Assembly: GCA_026122225.1 (NCBI GenBank)
Contig: JANEZZ010001902.1
Location: 1,612,001-1,676,000, forward strand
DNA length: 64,000 nt
Direction of reading: 5' to 3'
From: Heloderma charlesbogerti
Taxonomy: Eukaryota > Chordata > Lepidosauria > Squamata > Helodermatidae
Numbering within the stretch: position 1 is the stretch's first letter; each line of letters opens with the position of its first letter. The notes below the pieces were generated by a model. The model was not told the DNA's origin and ran no database searches. It saw nothing but the letters and a program-made list of their open reading frames with translations. This document shows positions 22,557-33,570 of the stretch, in pieces. The translations under genes and the position numbers were made by a program.

Positions 22557-23683
22557 CATTAATCTTATATATGATTGTGTTAGTTGTAAGTGAACTTTTG
22601 TAATAAATTAAATGAATATTTGCCAGAGTATATGGCTGTCATTTTTATTTTAGCAGCAGCTATATTATTGGCTGATTTTTAAACAGGCTTCATTTCAAAA
22701 CAGAATAAATTGCAGTATAACTACATATTTAATTACTGAAATCAGTTTTCAGTCCATTTGTTCTAATCTAAATAGCAACTGTTTAACTTGTATTTCTTTA
22801 ATACCACAAGAGCAACTTTTCAATTCAAGCTTCCAATGAATTAAAGTCTGCAATGCTTCTGCTGGAAGTGCACACATTTTTTATGAAACATGAACCTCAT
22901 GAAATGGCAAACAGAGCTTGTAAAAATGCTATCTCTGGTAAATATTCTTTCTTGGGTTATGACAGTCATGTTATGAGGTAGATAAAAACTTTATTGTGTT
23001 TTCTTTGAGCCTTTTCATAGTCCCACTTGTGGGATTGCATTTGAGGTCACTGCAGGTCAGAACATGAGCGAGTAAGCAGCATACTTTAAATGCTTGAGCT
23101 GGTTCTTCCTGATATTACACCCAGTGCAGTGTAAGCTGAATAAGGTTTATTGGAGAGAAAGAAAGGCTAGGACACATACTGTACCAGTTCCTTTGAAGTC
23201 ATATGGATGCAACTTCCCAGTTACATACATAGTATGGAAATTTCTAGTAGTGATGGTTTTTTGTTTGTTTGTTTCAAGTTTGCTCTAAAGCATTAGGCAA
23301 ACAGCAGTTTGGTGACCTCTTGCAAGCCATTCATGCAAACCAGGTGGCCATCTGCTTCTAGAGATTTTTACCTCCAACCACTACAGATGTTTTGTTTGTT
23401 TGAAGGGGTAAAGCAGTATGTGCTGATGTGGTAAAAATGGTCATTAATTAATTGCCATGTGGAGCACCGTCCACGTGGTTTTGTTTCAAGTATATGTTAC
23501 TCTGCTGTTTGCATATGTCTTAAGGTAGGGAGTGTATAGATGAAGCCTATGAGAGTGTTATTTTCAATGGGTGGTTAGATATTATATATTATTGGTTCTG
23601 TCATAACTAAGGTTATGGCACACACTAGTAATAAATTCTATTTCAAAATATGTTCAGGGACGTTTTCTGTAGCAGAGAAGTTT
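22557..23683. other. AT-rich intron sequence
   Basis: No recognisable exon, LINE or SINE. Confidence 0.45.
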
Positions 23684-23770
23684 AATTCATGTTTAGCATG
23701 TAGTGTATAAATAATTCATGTTTAGCATGTAGTGTATAAATAATTCATGTTTAGCATGTAGTGTATAAAT
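23684..23770. repeat. Minisatellite, three perfect copies of a 29 bp unit
   Basis: The unit AATTCATGTTTAGCATGTAG plus TGTATAAAT is repeated three times without a mismatch, so it is recent or being homogenised. Each unit ends in a TATAAAT string. Confidence 0.95.
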
Positions 23771-23929
23771 AGGGATGTTTGAACCTTGCGTGCTCCTTCC
23801 CATGCTCCTCCCACACTCCCCTCATTAGAGGTAAAAGCTAACTAGTGAATCAGGAGACAAAAGTGCAGGATATCATGGTGTCCTCATTCTCATCCTAGGC
23901 AAATTCCTGGAGGCAAGATAATGTTTGAA

Positions 23930-24075
23930 CAGGCCCTGGATCACTTTGGGCAAGTCATTCTGTTTTATCCTAGCCTTCCGCATAGGTTTGTTGTTATAAA
24001 GTCAGATAGTCACATGTATACTGCATTGATCTCCTTGGAGAAAAAGCAAGATACAAATAAATTAACTAAATAACA
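23930..24075. repeat. Possible MIR-type or LINE tail fragment
   Basis: GGCAAGTCATTCTGTTTTAT, then TTGTTGTTATAAAGTC, then CTTGGAGAAAAAGCAAGATACAAATAAAT resembles the tail of common squamate SINE/LINE 3' ends (CTCCTTGGAG...GATATAAAT). Weak. Confidence 0.35.
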
Positions 24076-24093
24076 AATAGTACCTGCAACCAA

Positions 24094-24700
24094 ATGCTGC
24101 AGTGCAGATTGATCCTGTTTACTGTTTCAGCCAGCCAGCCAGCCATGCCTTCCTCCAGGATACTCCATTCCATTTCTGCTCTCACACTGTTTTCTTCCCC
24201 CCAAATCTCCCAACAAATCAGCCAGCATGCCATGGCCACTGAGCATACTCAGCAAGATTGGTATCAGACTTCAATGGGCGCCTTGCATGGTGCCACCTAT
24301 GGGCCTCCCTGGTGCAACCTGCCCCCTACTGGCACTGTTACTGCCCCGCCACCATCAGAGCACCCCCCCCCATGTCATGGTGGCTACTGCAGCACTACTG
24401 CTTGCTGCCACTGTTAGTCACTCACCTCACCCCCTTCTCTCCCTGGACAATCGTCCCTTGCCATGGACCTTATTGTGAGAGCCACCACTCAGTTCTGTTC
24501 CATGGTGGGCAGCCACTATGATAGATTGCCCAAGATGCAATACCAGGTATTTGTGTGAATGTAACATGATGGCTGCATGCTGCAGAATAAAACTGGGCAG
24601 GGGCTCTGCTCCCATAATAAGCGCTGCAACCAGGTAAGCTGCACCTCACCATGCCAAGCTCTGTTGCTGGCCCAGAGTTCATTGGGATGTTTTTGAGGCT
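24094..24700. other. GC-rich island, unclassified
   Basis: CA/GC-rich with overlapping open frames of 60-107 codons in several phases and no domain or exon borders. It contains CCAGCCAGCCAGCCA near 24131. Possibly the interior of an old DNA transposon. Confidence 0.3.
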
Positions 24701-24865
24701 TCCCTTTAGGGTCTTTTTCTAAAGTTTTTTGTATTTCTTCAAAAAAAAAAGTTTTCTCCAAAGAAAGACCAAGGCTAGAGGAGGGAATCACCAAAATCAT
24801 TTAATTTGGTCACCTTCATATTCCAGTTCAAATCTCTCCATTTTAATCATTGGCCCTTGGATAAC

Positions 24866-25103
24866 TGGATATTGATTGATTGATTGCATTTATACCCCAC
24901 CATTTTTCCTCTTGCAAGGAACCCAAGGCGGCTTACATTATCCTCCTCTTCTTCATTTTATCCTCACAACAACAACCCTGTGAGGTGGGTTGGGCTGAGA
25001 GTCTGTGACTGGCCCAAAGTCACCCAGTGAGCTTCCATGGCCAAGTGGGGACTAGAACCCAGATCTCCCAGCTCCTAGTCCAACACTCTTGATAATTACT
25101 ATC
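24866..25103 (-). mobile_element. MIR-like CORE-SINE, antisense
   Basis: The + strand reads AACCCAAGGCGGCTTACAT, then CCTCACAACAACAACCCTGTGAGGTGGG in blocks, then CCCAAAGTCACCCAGTGAGC, then a tRNA-like head in reverse. On the minus strand the B-box-like GGGTTCTAGTCCC and the A-box-like AGAGTGTTGGACTAGGAG are in place. The order and central core match MIR/CORE-SINEs. Moderately diverged. Confidence 0.75.
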
Positions 25104-25269
25104 AGGTAAAAACCTCATCAGCTTAAATTCCAGCTTTGCACAGACAGAAACAGGTGGTAACAGGGTGCAACCATTTCACAAAGTTCTGAACAATGTGACC
25201 TTGATGAGATACGCCCAGATTTATTTATTCATGTATTTATTATCCCCTAAGTAACTATCCAGATCCTGA

Positions 25270-25660
25270 GGTCTTCATGTGTGATCCTCCTTTTGAGTGT
25301 CCCCACCAAGAGAAGTATGGCAGGTGGCTATGAGGGAAAGGGCCTTTTCAGCAGGTCTCCAGTTATGGATTACCTTCACCAGAGAGATCAGCCTGGTACC
25401 TATTTTGCTGTCCTTTCAGCACCAGGCAAAGCCTTTTTTAATTTTCCCAAGGGTTTTAAACCCTGTTGTAGCTTTTAACACTGTTTTCGCTTTGCTGATT
25501 TTTATTCTCTTCTCTCTGTTTTCTTGGATTTGTTCCTGATCATATCTGCTCCTGTGTCAATGATGCATTTTATTTTACTGTGTTTTTATTGGAATTTGTA
25601 TATTTAAACATTTTTGTTTTATTTTGTGAGCCGCCCAGCTAACCCCTTTGTTATGGAGTG
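25270..25660 (+). mobile_element. L2-like LINE 3' end
   Basis: The blocks GAGGGAAAGGGCCTTTTCAG, then CACCAGAGAGATCAGCCTGG, then TTTTATTTTGTGAGCCGCCC match the 3' region of L2-type LINEs. The corresponding GAGAGGGCCTTTTCAGTGG block is in the better copy at 37676. No reverse transcriptase remains. Confidence 0.65.
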
Positions 25661-27419
25661 GCCTATATATAATATTAATAGAGTAAGAAATATATCCAGA
25701 TAGTCCAAATAAGTGAGAAACAGCTACATTGCAGTACATATTTTTAAAATACTGAGATTTCATTAAATTTGCCCTTGGGAAAATTCCTTTCCAAGTACTA
25801 AATTGTGTGTCAAACAAGTAAACTAAACTATATTGGATCACACATAAGTACCAAGACCTTTTCAGTGAAAGACTACAGACTGGTCTGTACCAACAAGAAG
25901 TCATTCCTGAAGCCCACAATACACTTGCTGAGATGTGCTGTTTTAATAGGTTGGCCATGGACATTATAACTTGGGTTCTAAGATACCCCAAATGCCTACT
26001 GAACCATCTGCTCCCTAGCTACAAACTGGCATACCCCTTTGGAACAGTGGGACAGCTAACCCAAAAGTAAATTCCTCCCCACCACTACCATCAATATTGA
26101 CATCAGAACAGATCAGGCAACGAACATCTGAAATAGAGGGGCAGCTAAAGTGGTCAGGGAGCAAGAAGAGGTTGCAAGAGTGAGAAGGTCAGAAGATGAA
26201 GAAGAAATGTTTCAAAAGAACGAAAATGCACTTTGATGGTATTTTATAGCAATACAATTACTGTTGTGGTTTAAATTCTTACCTAGAAGGGCAGGGATGA
26301 CCATACTGTTGGCTGACACATCTTAAGACTGTGAAAAGTATATCATTTTTATAATGACATCTGTTTAATTTTGCAGAATTGTAAGGTCATCAGTCTTTAG
26401 TGGAAGTTGCTAATTGGTTTGCTAGCTAGACATAGAAAAACCCAGCAATAGAAAAATTACTGTCATTATGAACATTTGCACTAAGAAAGATTTTATTAAA
26501 GAGTTAGGTGAAGAACCACACCATGATTTTGTATTGCTATTCATCTTGTTTTTGGTGACCAATTTTGCACCAAACTGAGCTCAGGATGAAGTTTACTTAG
26601 TCACATTTATGGGAAATGGGAGTATTCCTAGCAAGCAAATTGGGCTCCGATAAAAACAGAAAAACATACCCTATTTTTTCCAAACTGAAATTAACATTTT
26701 TTTTTTAAAAAGTGCAGCTTATTAGTATTATTATTTTCCTTTAAAAAAAAGGCTTATCAGCCCTAGCTACCTTATTCTGCACTTTTCTGTACCATAACAC
26801 TTCCTAAAATAATTGGATAGGAGAAAATCCAGTGAAGAAAATACTGAAGTTAGTTCTGTATGCTACAGTTGCTGCTGTTGCAGAGAACATTGAAATCGCA
26901 TTACAAAATGTGTGAAAGCAGTCATTCACATGAATGCATAAAGTCTTAAGTATACACTTTACGCATGTATCTGTTTTCTATTTATTAGTTCATACTACTT
27001 GGCTTAGTTGTCTAAAGTATTTTAAGAAGAATATCTTCTTTGCAGGTGATTATAAACACCATAGTTATATTTTTTTTAAGATATAAAAAGTGCAGATGAT
27101 GTTGAAGCCTTGCTCATGAAAGTGAGTAGTCTGTTCATATTAGTTGTACAACGTTAGCAGAGAGAAAGTCTGTGAAAAAGAGGAACCATAATATAATGGA
27201 AAACTTCTGATATTATACTGTTCATGCAAGTGAGAGCATTCATTTGCCTGGTTAAAATTTATTTTCAAACCTGAGATGCCATGGTCATGCAGGGAGGTAT
27301 AAGACCCACTGAAAGCATAACATTTCTTTTGGCCATTCATCAGTTTAGTATAAAATTATTGGTATTTAGTATTGGTGTTAATATTTAGTAGATGTAGTCT
27401 TGGTATTTATTTGTATTTT
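25661..27419. other. AT-rich intron sequence
   Basis: A minus-strand frame of 138 codons at 25575-25991 has no domain. Poly-A/T tracts occur near 26700. Nothing else I can name. Confidence 0.4.
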
Positions 27420-27770
27420 TTGTTTAGTTTTAGTGCAACATTTTTTTCTATGAGCTGCCAGGAATAGCCTGGTTCATTGATGTGTTGTTTTACTGCTTAT
27501 TTTGGTTGTTTTAATATAATTTTGAGCAGCCTTGGAAGTGGAAACACTAATGGGCAGGATTGTTGTTGTTCAGTCGTTCAGTCGTGTCCGACTCTTCGTG
27601 ACCCCATGGACCATAGCACGCCAGGCCTTCCTGTCCTGCGCTCTCTCCCGGAGCATGCTCAAGTTCATATTCATTGCATCGGTGATGCTATCTAGCCATC
27701 TCATCCTCTGCCGTCCCCTTCTCCTTAATGGGCAGGATAGAAATGTCTAAATAAATTGATGGACCAAAAG
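27420..27770 (+). mobile_element. L2-like 3' tail interrupted by a BovB fragment
   Basis: TATGAGCTGCCAGGAATAGC, then TTTGAGCAGCCTTGGAAGTGG, then (after the insert) GGGCAGGATAGAAATG and TAAATAAAT resemble an L2 3' terminus. The BovB fragment at 27561-27725 lies within it. Confidence 0.55.
27561..27725 (-). mobile_element. 165 bp BovB 3' fragment with a perfect 13 bp TSD
   Basis: This is the extreme 3' end of BovB in antisense (TGTTGTTGTTCAGTCGTTCA at the left edge). It is nearly identical to the corresponding part of the 56981 copy. TAATGGGCAGGAT flanks it on both sides (27548-27560 and 27726-27738). It is a recent, severely 5'-truncated insertion. Confidence 0.95.
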
Positions 27771-28160
27771 AGAATGCAAAAACTACCAAACTCATAGGGG
27801 CTTCTGACAACTATCTTATCTCAATGAAATGAAGAGATGAAATCTCAGGATGTTGAAAAAGTATATAGTTTTATTTCTTGAAATAGCCCCAGTGTGTTTT
27901 GACTCTGCATAATATAAATGGGTCTTCTTCAGGGGTCAGTATTTCTAAAAATGCCTGTGGGGATCTCTGGAAAAGATATATCTCCAAGGTGAATCTTTGT
28001 TTAGATCTCTATTATTTTATATGTAGCTAAGAACTGTTACAACCAAATAGCAAGGTCTTTCCAGAGTCTCATTTGGTGGTCTTCCTAAGTCCTGCTTAAA
28101 CCAGCCCCATCTTGCCACTTTTCTTAAAACTACTGTGTGATAACGTGGTGTCTAAAGCCA
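27771..28160. other. Intron sequence without recognisable features
   Basis: Nothing I can name in this stretch. Confidence 0.4.
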
Positions 28161-28164
28161 AGTT

Positions 28165-28375
28165 CTCTGCCTCTGAGCACAGGGAAAATCCCTGGCTTCA
28201 TGCGGCACCCAGCACTCCCACATGAAGTCAGGGACTCAGCCCCAAGAAGAGCAGCAGTTCTTCTTGGTGGTGTTGAGTCACTGCACATTGCCTGGTGTCT
28301 CCATGGGGATGTTGAGTGCTGTGCAAAGCCAGGGATTCGCCGGCCAAGTCCCTTTCTTTGTGCTCAGAGAGGCAC
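28165..28375. repeat. Imperfect long hairpin, MITE-like
   Basis: GCCTCTGAGCACAGGGAAA and ATCCCTGGCTTC at the left pair with AAGCCAGGGATTC and TTTGTGCTCAGAGAGGC at the right, with further complementarity toward the centre. The arms are imperfect. No TSD or transposase was seen, so the class is open. Confidence 0.55.
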
Positions 28376-28769
28376 TTGTGCCTCACTCAGCATGTAGAAA
28401 TGCTGATTCTGGGAAGGCCTACCATGGCTGGGTTGAACAAAGGACCTGATCCAGACAAGATGGATCCAGTCATCTCTGAATTTTGCAATGGCTCCATCTG
28501 CATTGGTTGGTTGGTTGTTGTTGTTGTTGCTATTTGTTTTGCTTAGGATCCTGTTATGTGCCTGGGAGAAAGGATATATGGCCAAGTTGGGGTACCTGAA
28601 GGAGCCCCAATTAGTGTGGTTACAGGTCAAGGGAGTTATGGCATTGGGAGGAGGGCTAGCCAGGTTAGGGGAACACAGCCCAGACAGTTAACGGCTGTAC
28701 CTTGTTCTGGCCCTCCCCCCAGCCGCAGGCATGGTGGTGGTTGCCCTATCAGCCTGCGCTCGGGTTTCC

Positions 28770-30130
28770 AGATGCTGATTTTAAATGCCAGATCAGTTCA
28801 AAATAAGACCTCCCTCATCCTTGACTTAATAGGGGATGAGGCGGCCAATCTGGCATGTATATCCGACACCTTGGTGGATGAACAGGGAGGAGTTAGTCTC
28901 TCCCAGCTCTGCCCATTTATAGGAATTCCATCTCCCTCTGCAGGCTCCCTGTCCATGTGACTACTGGTCTGGAGTGTTTGCACCTTGTGTTGGGCCAGCG
29001 GGACAGATTGAGGACTTTGTTGGTGTACTGCCCACCCCACTGCTCAACAGACTCCCTATCTGAGCTGATGGACGTGTTCTTGGGTGCGCTGCTGCTATGT
29101 CAACATTCGCACTGAGGGCACTTTGTCTGGGGCAGCTCAGGATTTCATGGCCTCCATGACGACCATGGGACTGTCCCAACGTGTCATCAGCCCAATGCAT
29201 GTAGCAGGGCATACTCTAGACTTGGTTTTCTCAACTGGACAGGGAGATGGTGGTCTCCCTGTCCAGAAGGTGGGGGAATTTGCATCAGTCCCCTTGTCAT
29301 GGTCAGGTCATTACCTGCAGAGATTTAGACTTACAGCAGCTTCTCCCCTCTGCAAGGGTGGGGGATCTATTAAAATGGTCCGCCCCCAGAGGCTAATTGA
29401 TCTGGGTGGTTTCCAGAGGACTCTTGGGAGGTTTCCAGCTGATATGGAGGGCTCTCCTGTTGAAACCCTGGTTGATCTGTGGAATGCAGAAATGACTTGG
29501 GTGGTTGACATGATTGCTCCTGAGCATCCTCTCCTGAGTAGAGCTCAAACTGCTCCATGGTATATCCTGGAGCTGAGAGTGATGAAACAAAATAGGAGAT
29601 GGCTTGAATACAGATGGAGAAGAACTCCTAGTAGATGCAATTGAATGTGCCTATGATAAAGTATATTCAGGGGCAGTGAGGGCGGCAAAAAAAATCACCT
29701 TGCTGCCTCTGTTGAATCTTCTATCTGCTGCCCAGCAGAGCTTTTCAGATTCATCTGGGGGCTATTATATGCTGGCCCTAAGGACACTGTAGATCCCTCT
29801 GAGGGCCCACTGTAATGCATTTGCTAGGCACTTCCAGGATAAGATCTCGTGCATCCACTGGGACTTGGATTCCAGTGTTGTAGCAGGTCAGTCTGGTGGG
29901 GTATCCAGAGCACAGCCTTGTCCTGTTCTCCTGGATGAGTTTCAGTTGGTACAGCTTGAGGATGTTGACAAGGTGCTTGTACAGGTTTGTGCAACCACTT
30001 CCGTACTGGATCCTTGCCCCTCTTGGCTTATAAAAACTGGCAGGGAAGGAACAGCTGGTTGGGCCAGGGAGGTGATTAATGCCCCCTTGCGAGAGGGAGT
30101 GGTCCCAGGCCACCTCAAAGAGGCGGTAGT
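28770..30130 (+). pseudogene. L2-A endonuclease and N-terminal reverse transcriptase region, decayed
   Basis: Pieces at 28556-28960, 29084-29644 and 29865-30130 are recognisable as an L2 APE endonuclease (ILNARSVQNKTSLILDLI, then RVISPMHVAGHTLDLVFS) and the start of the reverse transcriptase (PCPVLLDEFQ..., then VPGHLKEAVVRPL). Frameshifts lie between the pieces. The last piece runs straight into the BovB insertion, so the 29865-30596 frame is a chance L2-BovB fusion. Confidence 0.75.
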
Positions 30131-30140
30131 GAGACCACTC

Positions 30141-30613
30141 AGAAGCAGAGACATCACCTTGCCGACAAAGGTCCGTCTAATCAAAGCTATGGTTTTCCCA
30201 GTAGTAATGTATGGCTGTGAGAGCTGGACTATAAGGAAGGCTGAGCGCCGAAGAATTGATGCTTTCGAACTGTGGTGCTGGAGAAGACTCTTACGAGTCC
30301 CCTGGACTGCAAGGAGGTCAAATCAGTCCATCCTAAAGGAAATCAACCCTGACTGCTCATTGGAAGGACAGATACTGAAGCTGAAGCTCCAATATTTTGG
30401 CCACCTAATGCGAAGAGAAAACTCCCTGGAAAAGACCCTGATGCTGGGAAAGACTGAAGGCAAAAGGAGAAGGGGACGGCAGAGGATGAGATGGCTAGAT
30501 AGCATCACCGATGCAATGAATATGAACTTGAGCACGCTCCGGGAGAGAGCGCAGGACAGGAAGTCCATGGGGTCACGAAGAGTCGGACACGACTGAACGA
30601 CTGAACAACAACA
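30141..30613 (+). mobile_element. BovB 3' fragment inserted in L2
   Basis: About 470 bp of the BovB C-terminal reverse transcriptase and 3' end, nearly identical to 58374-58860 and ending ACTGAACGACTGAACAACAA. Compared with that copy it lacks 16 bp (GCCTGGCGTGCTATGG) near 30565, which shifts the frame. About a dozen expected L2 bases at the junction also seem to be missing, and I found no TSD. Confidence 0.92.
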
Positions 30614-30639
30614 AGGGCCCGGAAAATATTAGTAATTTT

Positions 30640-31764
30640 AGGCCAGTGGCAAATGTTCCTTTCCTGGGCAAGGTCCTTGAGCGGGTGGTTGCCAACCAGC
30701 TCCAGACACTCTTGGATGAGACCGATTGTCTAGATCCATTTCAGTTGGGGTTCAGGCCAGGTTTTGGCATGGAAAGAGCCTTGGTCACCCTGTATGATGA
30801 CCTATGTTGGGAGAGAGACAGGGGGTGTGACCTTGTTGAGTCTCCTTGATCTCTCGGTAGCTTTCGATACCATCAACCATGGTTTCCTTCTGGGACGATT
30901 GTCTGAGCTGGGAGTGGGGGCACCGCAGTGCAGTGGTTTCGCTCGTACTTGGATAGTCGGCTCCAGAAGGTGGTGCTTGGGGAATATTGCTTGGCCCCAT
31001 GGATTTTCCAGTATGGGGCCAGTTCTGTCCTTCATGCTATTTAACATCTACATGAAATCATTGAGCGCAGTCATCCAGAGTTTTGAGGTATGTTGTCATA
31101 AGTATGCTGATGACACACAGCCCTATTTCTCCTTTTCATCTTCTTCAGGTGAGGCTGTGGATGTGCTAAATCAGTGCCTGGCTGCAACAATGGACTGGAT
31201 GAGGGCTAATAAACTGAAACTCAATCCAGACAAGACTGAGATGCTGTTGGTGGGTGGTTCTTCTTACTGGATGGAGGGTGCACAACCTGTTCTGGATGGG
31301 GTTGCACTCCCCCTGAAGGAGCAGGTTTGTAGCTTGGGGGTTCTCCTTGAGCCATCTTTGTCACTTGAGGCTGAGGTGTCCTCAGTGGCACAGAGTGCCC
31401 TCTACCAGCTTTGGTTGGTGGCCCAGCTACGCTCCTATCTGGACAGGGATAACCTGGCTTCCGTTGTCTATGCTCTGGTAATCTCCAAGTTACATTACTG
31501 CAATGCACTCTGTGTGGGGCTGCCTTTGAAGATGGTTCAGAAGCTGCAGCTCATGCAAAATGTGGTGGCCAGATTGATAATGGGGACCAGAAGGTCTGAA
31601 CGTATGAGACCGACTCTGGCCTGCTTGCACTGGCTGCCTGTATGTTTCCGAGCCCTATTCAAGGTGCTGGTTTTAACCTATAAAGCCTTAAATGGTTTGG
31701 GACCACAATACCTGATGGAGCACCTCTCCCAACAGGAAACTACTTGTACACTACACTCAGCATC
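30640..31764 (+). pseudogene. L2-A reverse transcriptase and C-terminal part, decayed
   Basis: Begins FRPVANVPFLGKVLERVVANQ, in the usual L2 wording, and includes LDLSVAFDTINH, YADDTQ, LNPDKTEMLLVGG, and the distal LHWLPV...FKVLVLTYKALNG block. The piece 30764-31795 is open for 343 codons, but its last codons already belong to the Gypsy LTR. An upstream frameshift separates it from 30646-30849. The L2 reading is cut by the Gypsy at 31769. Confidence 0.8.
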
Positions 31765-31769
31765 TAAGG

Positions 31770-32323
31770 TGTCAGGGTGGAAACTGAGCCGATAGAGCCC
31801 CAGAGCAGTTCTGATTCTGAGGAGGAACAGCAATCGTGGGAGAGGAGCTCGCTCATCTCTCACAAGCACAGCAGCTGGCAGAGAGTCCTCCTGCCAGCAT
31901 TCCTGGGATAGATAGTGACCCTGGCAGTGAGAGAGCGCTGGAGGGGGGCTTGCTGGATGCTCAGCACAAACGCAGGGAGCGATGACAGATGGAGGGCTCA
32001 GAAAGGAGGCGTATCGCTTGTTTGGTGCTCAAACAACGGTCGCATCCCGAGGACCCAAGGGAAAGAGGGAGGATCTCTCCCTAGCCCATAAGTTCAGGGT
32101 CTTCCCATGGTTCTCCTTCAAACGGGGACCAACTGCCTTACCTGGAGCTTAGGCTACTCTGCTACCTTTCCCCAGTGCTGTTCCTTGCTTTGTCGCTAGT
32201 GATTAGTATCTGAAAGAGTCATAAAGTAATAAAGGAATAAAGTCTCAGAAAGAATCCTCGTTGTCTGTGTCCTGAGTTGGCATTTGGTGGGGACTGCAAG
32301 AGGCAACTAGGGTGCTCCTTACA
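31770..32323 (+). repeat. Gypsy 5' LTR
   Basis: A 554 bp LTR with TG...CA ends and an AATAAA poly-A signal near 32236 (GTAATAAAGGAATAAAGTC). It matches the 37069 LTR throughout, and at several variable sites it matches the antisense solo LTR at 33967 instead. Confidence 0.95.
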
Positions 32324-32326
32324 GAT

Positions 32327-32340
32327 TGGTCCCCGTTCCT
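32327..32340 (+). promoter_or_regulatory. Putative tRNA primer-binding site
   Basis: TGGTCCCCGTTCC begins three bases after the 5' LTR, where a primer-binding site complementary to a tRNA 3' CCA end should lie. I cannot name the tRNA. Confidence 0.5.
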
Positions 32341-32384
32341 CTTTTTTCTCTCTCTCTCTCCTCCTACTGCCTCTGGAGGCTGCC

Positions 32385-33012
32385 ATGGACTCGGCGGTGC
32401 AAGCTCTCGCGCAAGAGAACCAGGCTCTTCGTGATCAAGTGGCTCAACTGATGACTGCCGTACAGAGTCTGCAAGCTGCGGTTCAACCCCCACCACCTCC
32501 GATTCCCCCCCAGCACAAGTGCCCAGTGGCTCTGCCAGAGACGTTTTCTGGTGAGCAAGGGCTTTTTCAGATTTTCTGTGCCCAATCAGAGCAGGGCAAG
32601 GACTCAGTTTCCAGCTACACGACAACGCTGGTGGCTCAGTTTTTGGACATTTTGAACGACAAGATCTTGGATGAGTTGGCACGCACGCCTAGCCCGCCTA
32701 CTTTGGACGACCTCATCCAGACCTGCCTCCAGATAGATAGTTGGCTGGAGGGGCGCCGGCAGACCCGGCGGGGTGCCAGGGCCGATATTTCCCTCCTCCC
32801 ATTTCCCCCACGTTGGGGGCAGAGGAGACCCTGATGCAGCTGGGAGCTACCCGAGCCTCGCTGCCGCCAGAGGAACTAGAGCGGCGGTGCACGGAGCGCC
32901 GATGGTTTCGGTGTGGAAAGCTGGAACATTTCACCAAAACCTGCTGCACTAGACCCACAGCCCCACTGCCTCCCCCTCCTCTCCCTCCTCCTCCTCCTCA
33001 TCCCCAGGCCTG
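32385..33012 (+). pseudogene. Gypsy gag remnant, internally deleted
   Basis: Starts at the ATG at 32385 with a coiled-coil-like QALAQENQALRDQVAQL stretch and a proline run, then LPETFSGEQG. The central capsid portion is largely missing: the text jumps within about 20 codons to the capsid end (ILDELAR, LIQTCLQIDSWL). After a frameshift the nucleocapsid knuckle reads RCGKLEHFTKTC, so the first Cys of the CCHC motif is not in its usual place. Known gags of this group are about twice as long. Not functional. Confidence 0.8.
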
Positions 33013-33044
33013 ACTAGGCTGCCCCCCAAGCACCGGTCTCTGGT

Positions 33045-33570
33045 GTGGGGGTCGGTTCCCCACCAGGTGGGTGCCTTCTGCAACCCCCCACCTCCCATCT
33101 GCTACTGCATGTTCCCCTCTGCTCTTCCCAGTGGGGTGGGGTGGAGGCCCTAGCTTTAGTGGACCCAGGGGCTACAACCAGTTTCATGGATGAAACGTTC
33201 GCTCTCTTTCACAAGATTACTACCCTGCCTCTTCTTGCCCCCTTGGCAGTGGAGACCATCGATGGGCATCCTCTTTCTTCGGGTGCGGTGACCCAGATTA
33301 CAGCTCCTCTCACTCTGCGCGCCCAGTCCCACATTGAGCAGATTCAGTTTCACTTAGCCAAGGTTCCCCAATACCCAATCGTGCTGGGTGTTTCCTGGCT
33401 CTCTAAGCATAATCCTCAGATTTCTAGGGGGCTTCAGCAAGTGGAGTTTGCGTCTCCCTACTGCCGGGACCATTGCCTCCTGACCGAGGTGCCAGTCCCA
33501 GTCCAGGCCTTAACCCTTTCCTCCCCCTTCTCGTCTGCTTCTGGCAGTTCTTCAGCTACCGTGATCCTCC
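33045..33570 (+). pseudogene. Gypsy aspartic protease, altered active site
   Basis: The protease would process the polyprotein. Its catalytic loop reads LVDPGATTSFMD (33161-33169 codes for DPG), whereas retroelement aspartic proteases have D-S/T-G. The Ser/Thr to Pro change should abolish activity. The frame 33045-33848 continues into the start of the reverse transcriptase. Confidence 0.8.

Noticed and set aside
29865..30596. 243-codon open frame
   Set aside because: It is a chance fusion of decayed L2 with the inserted BovB fragment, not a gene.
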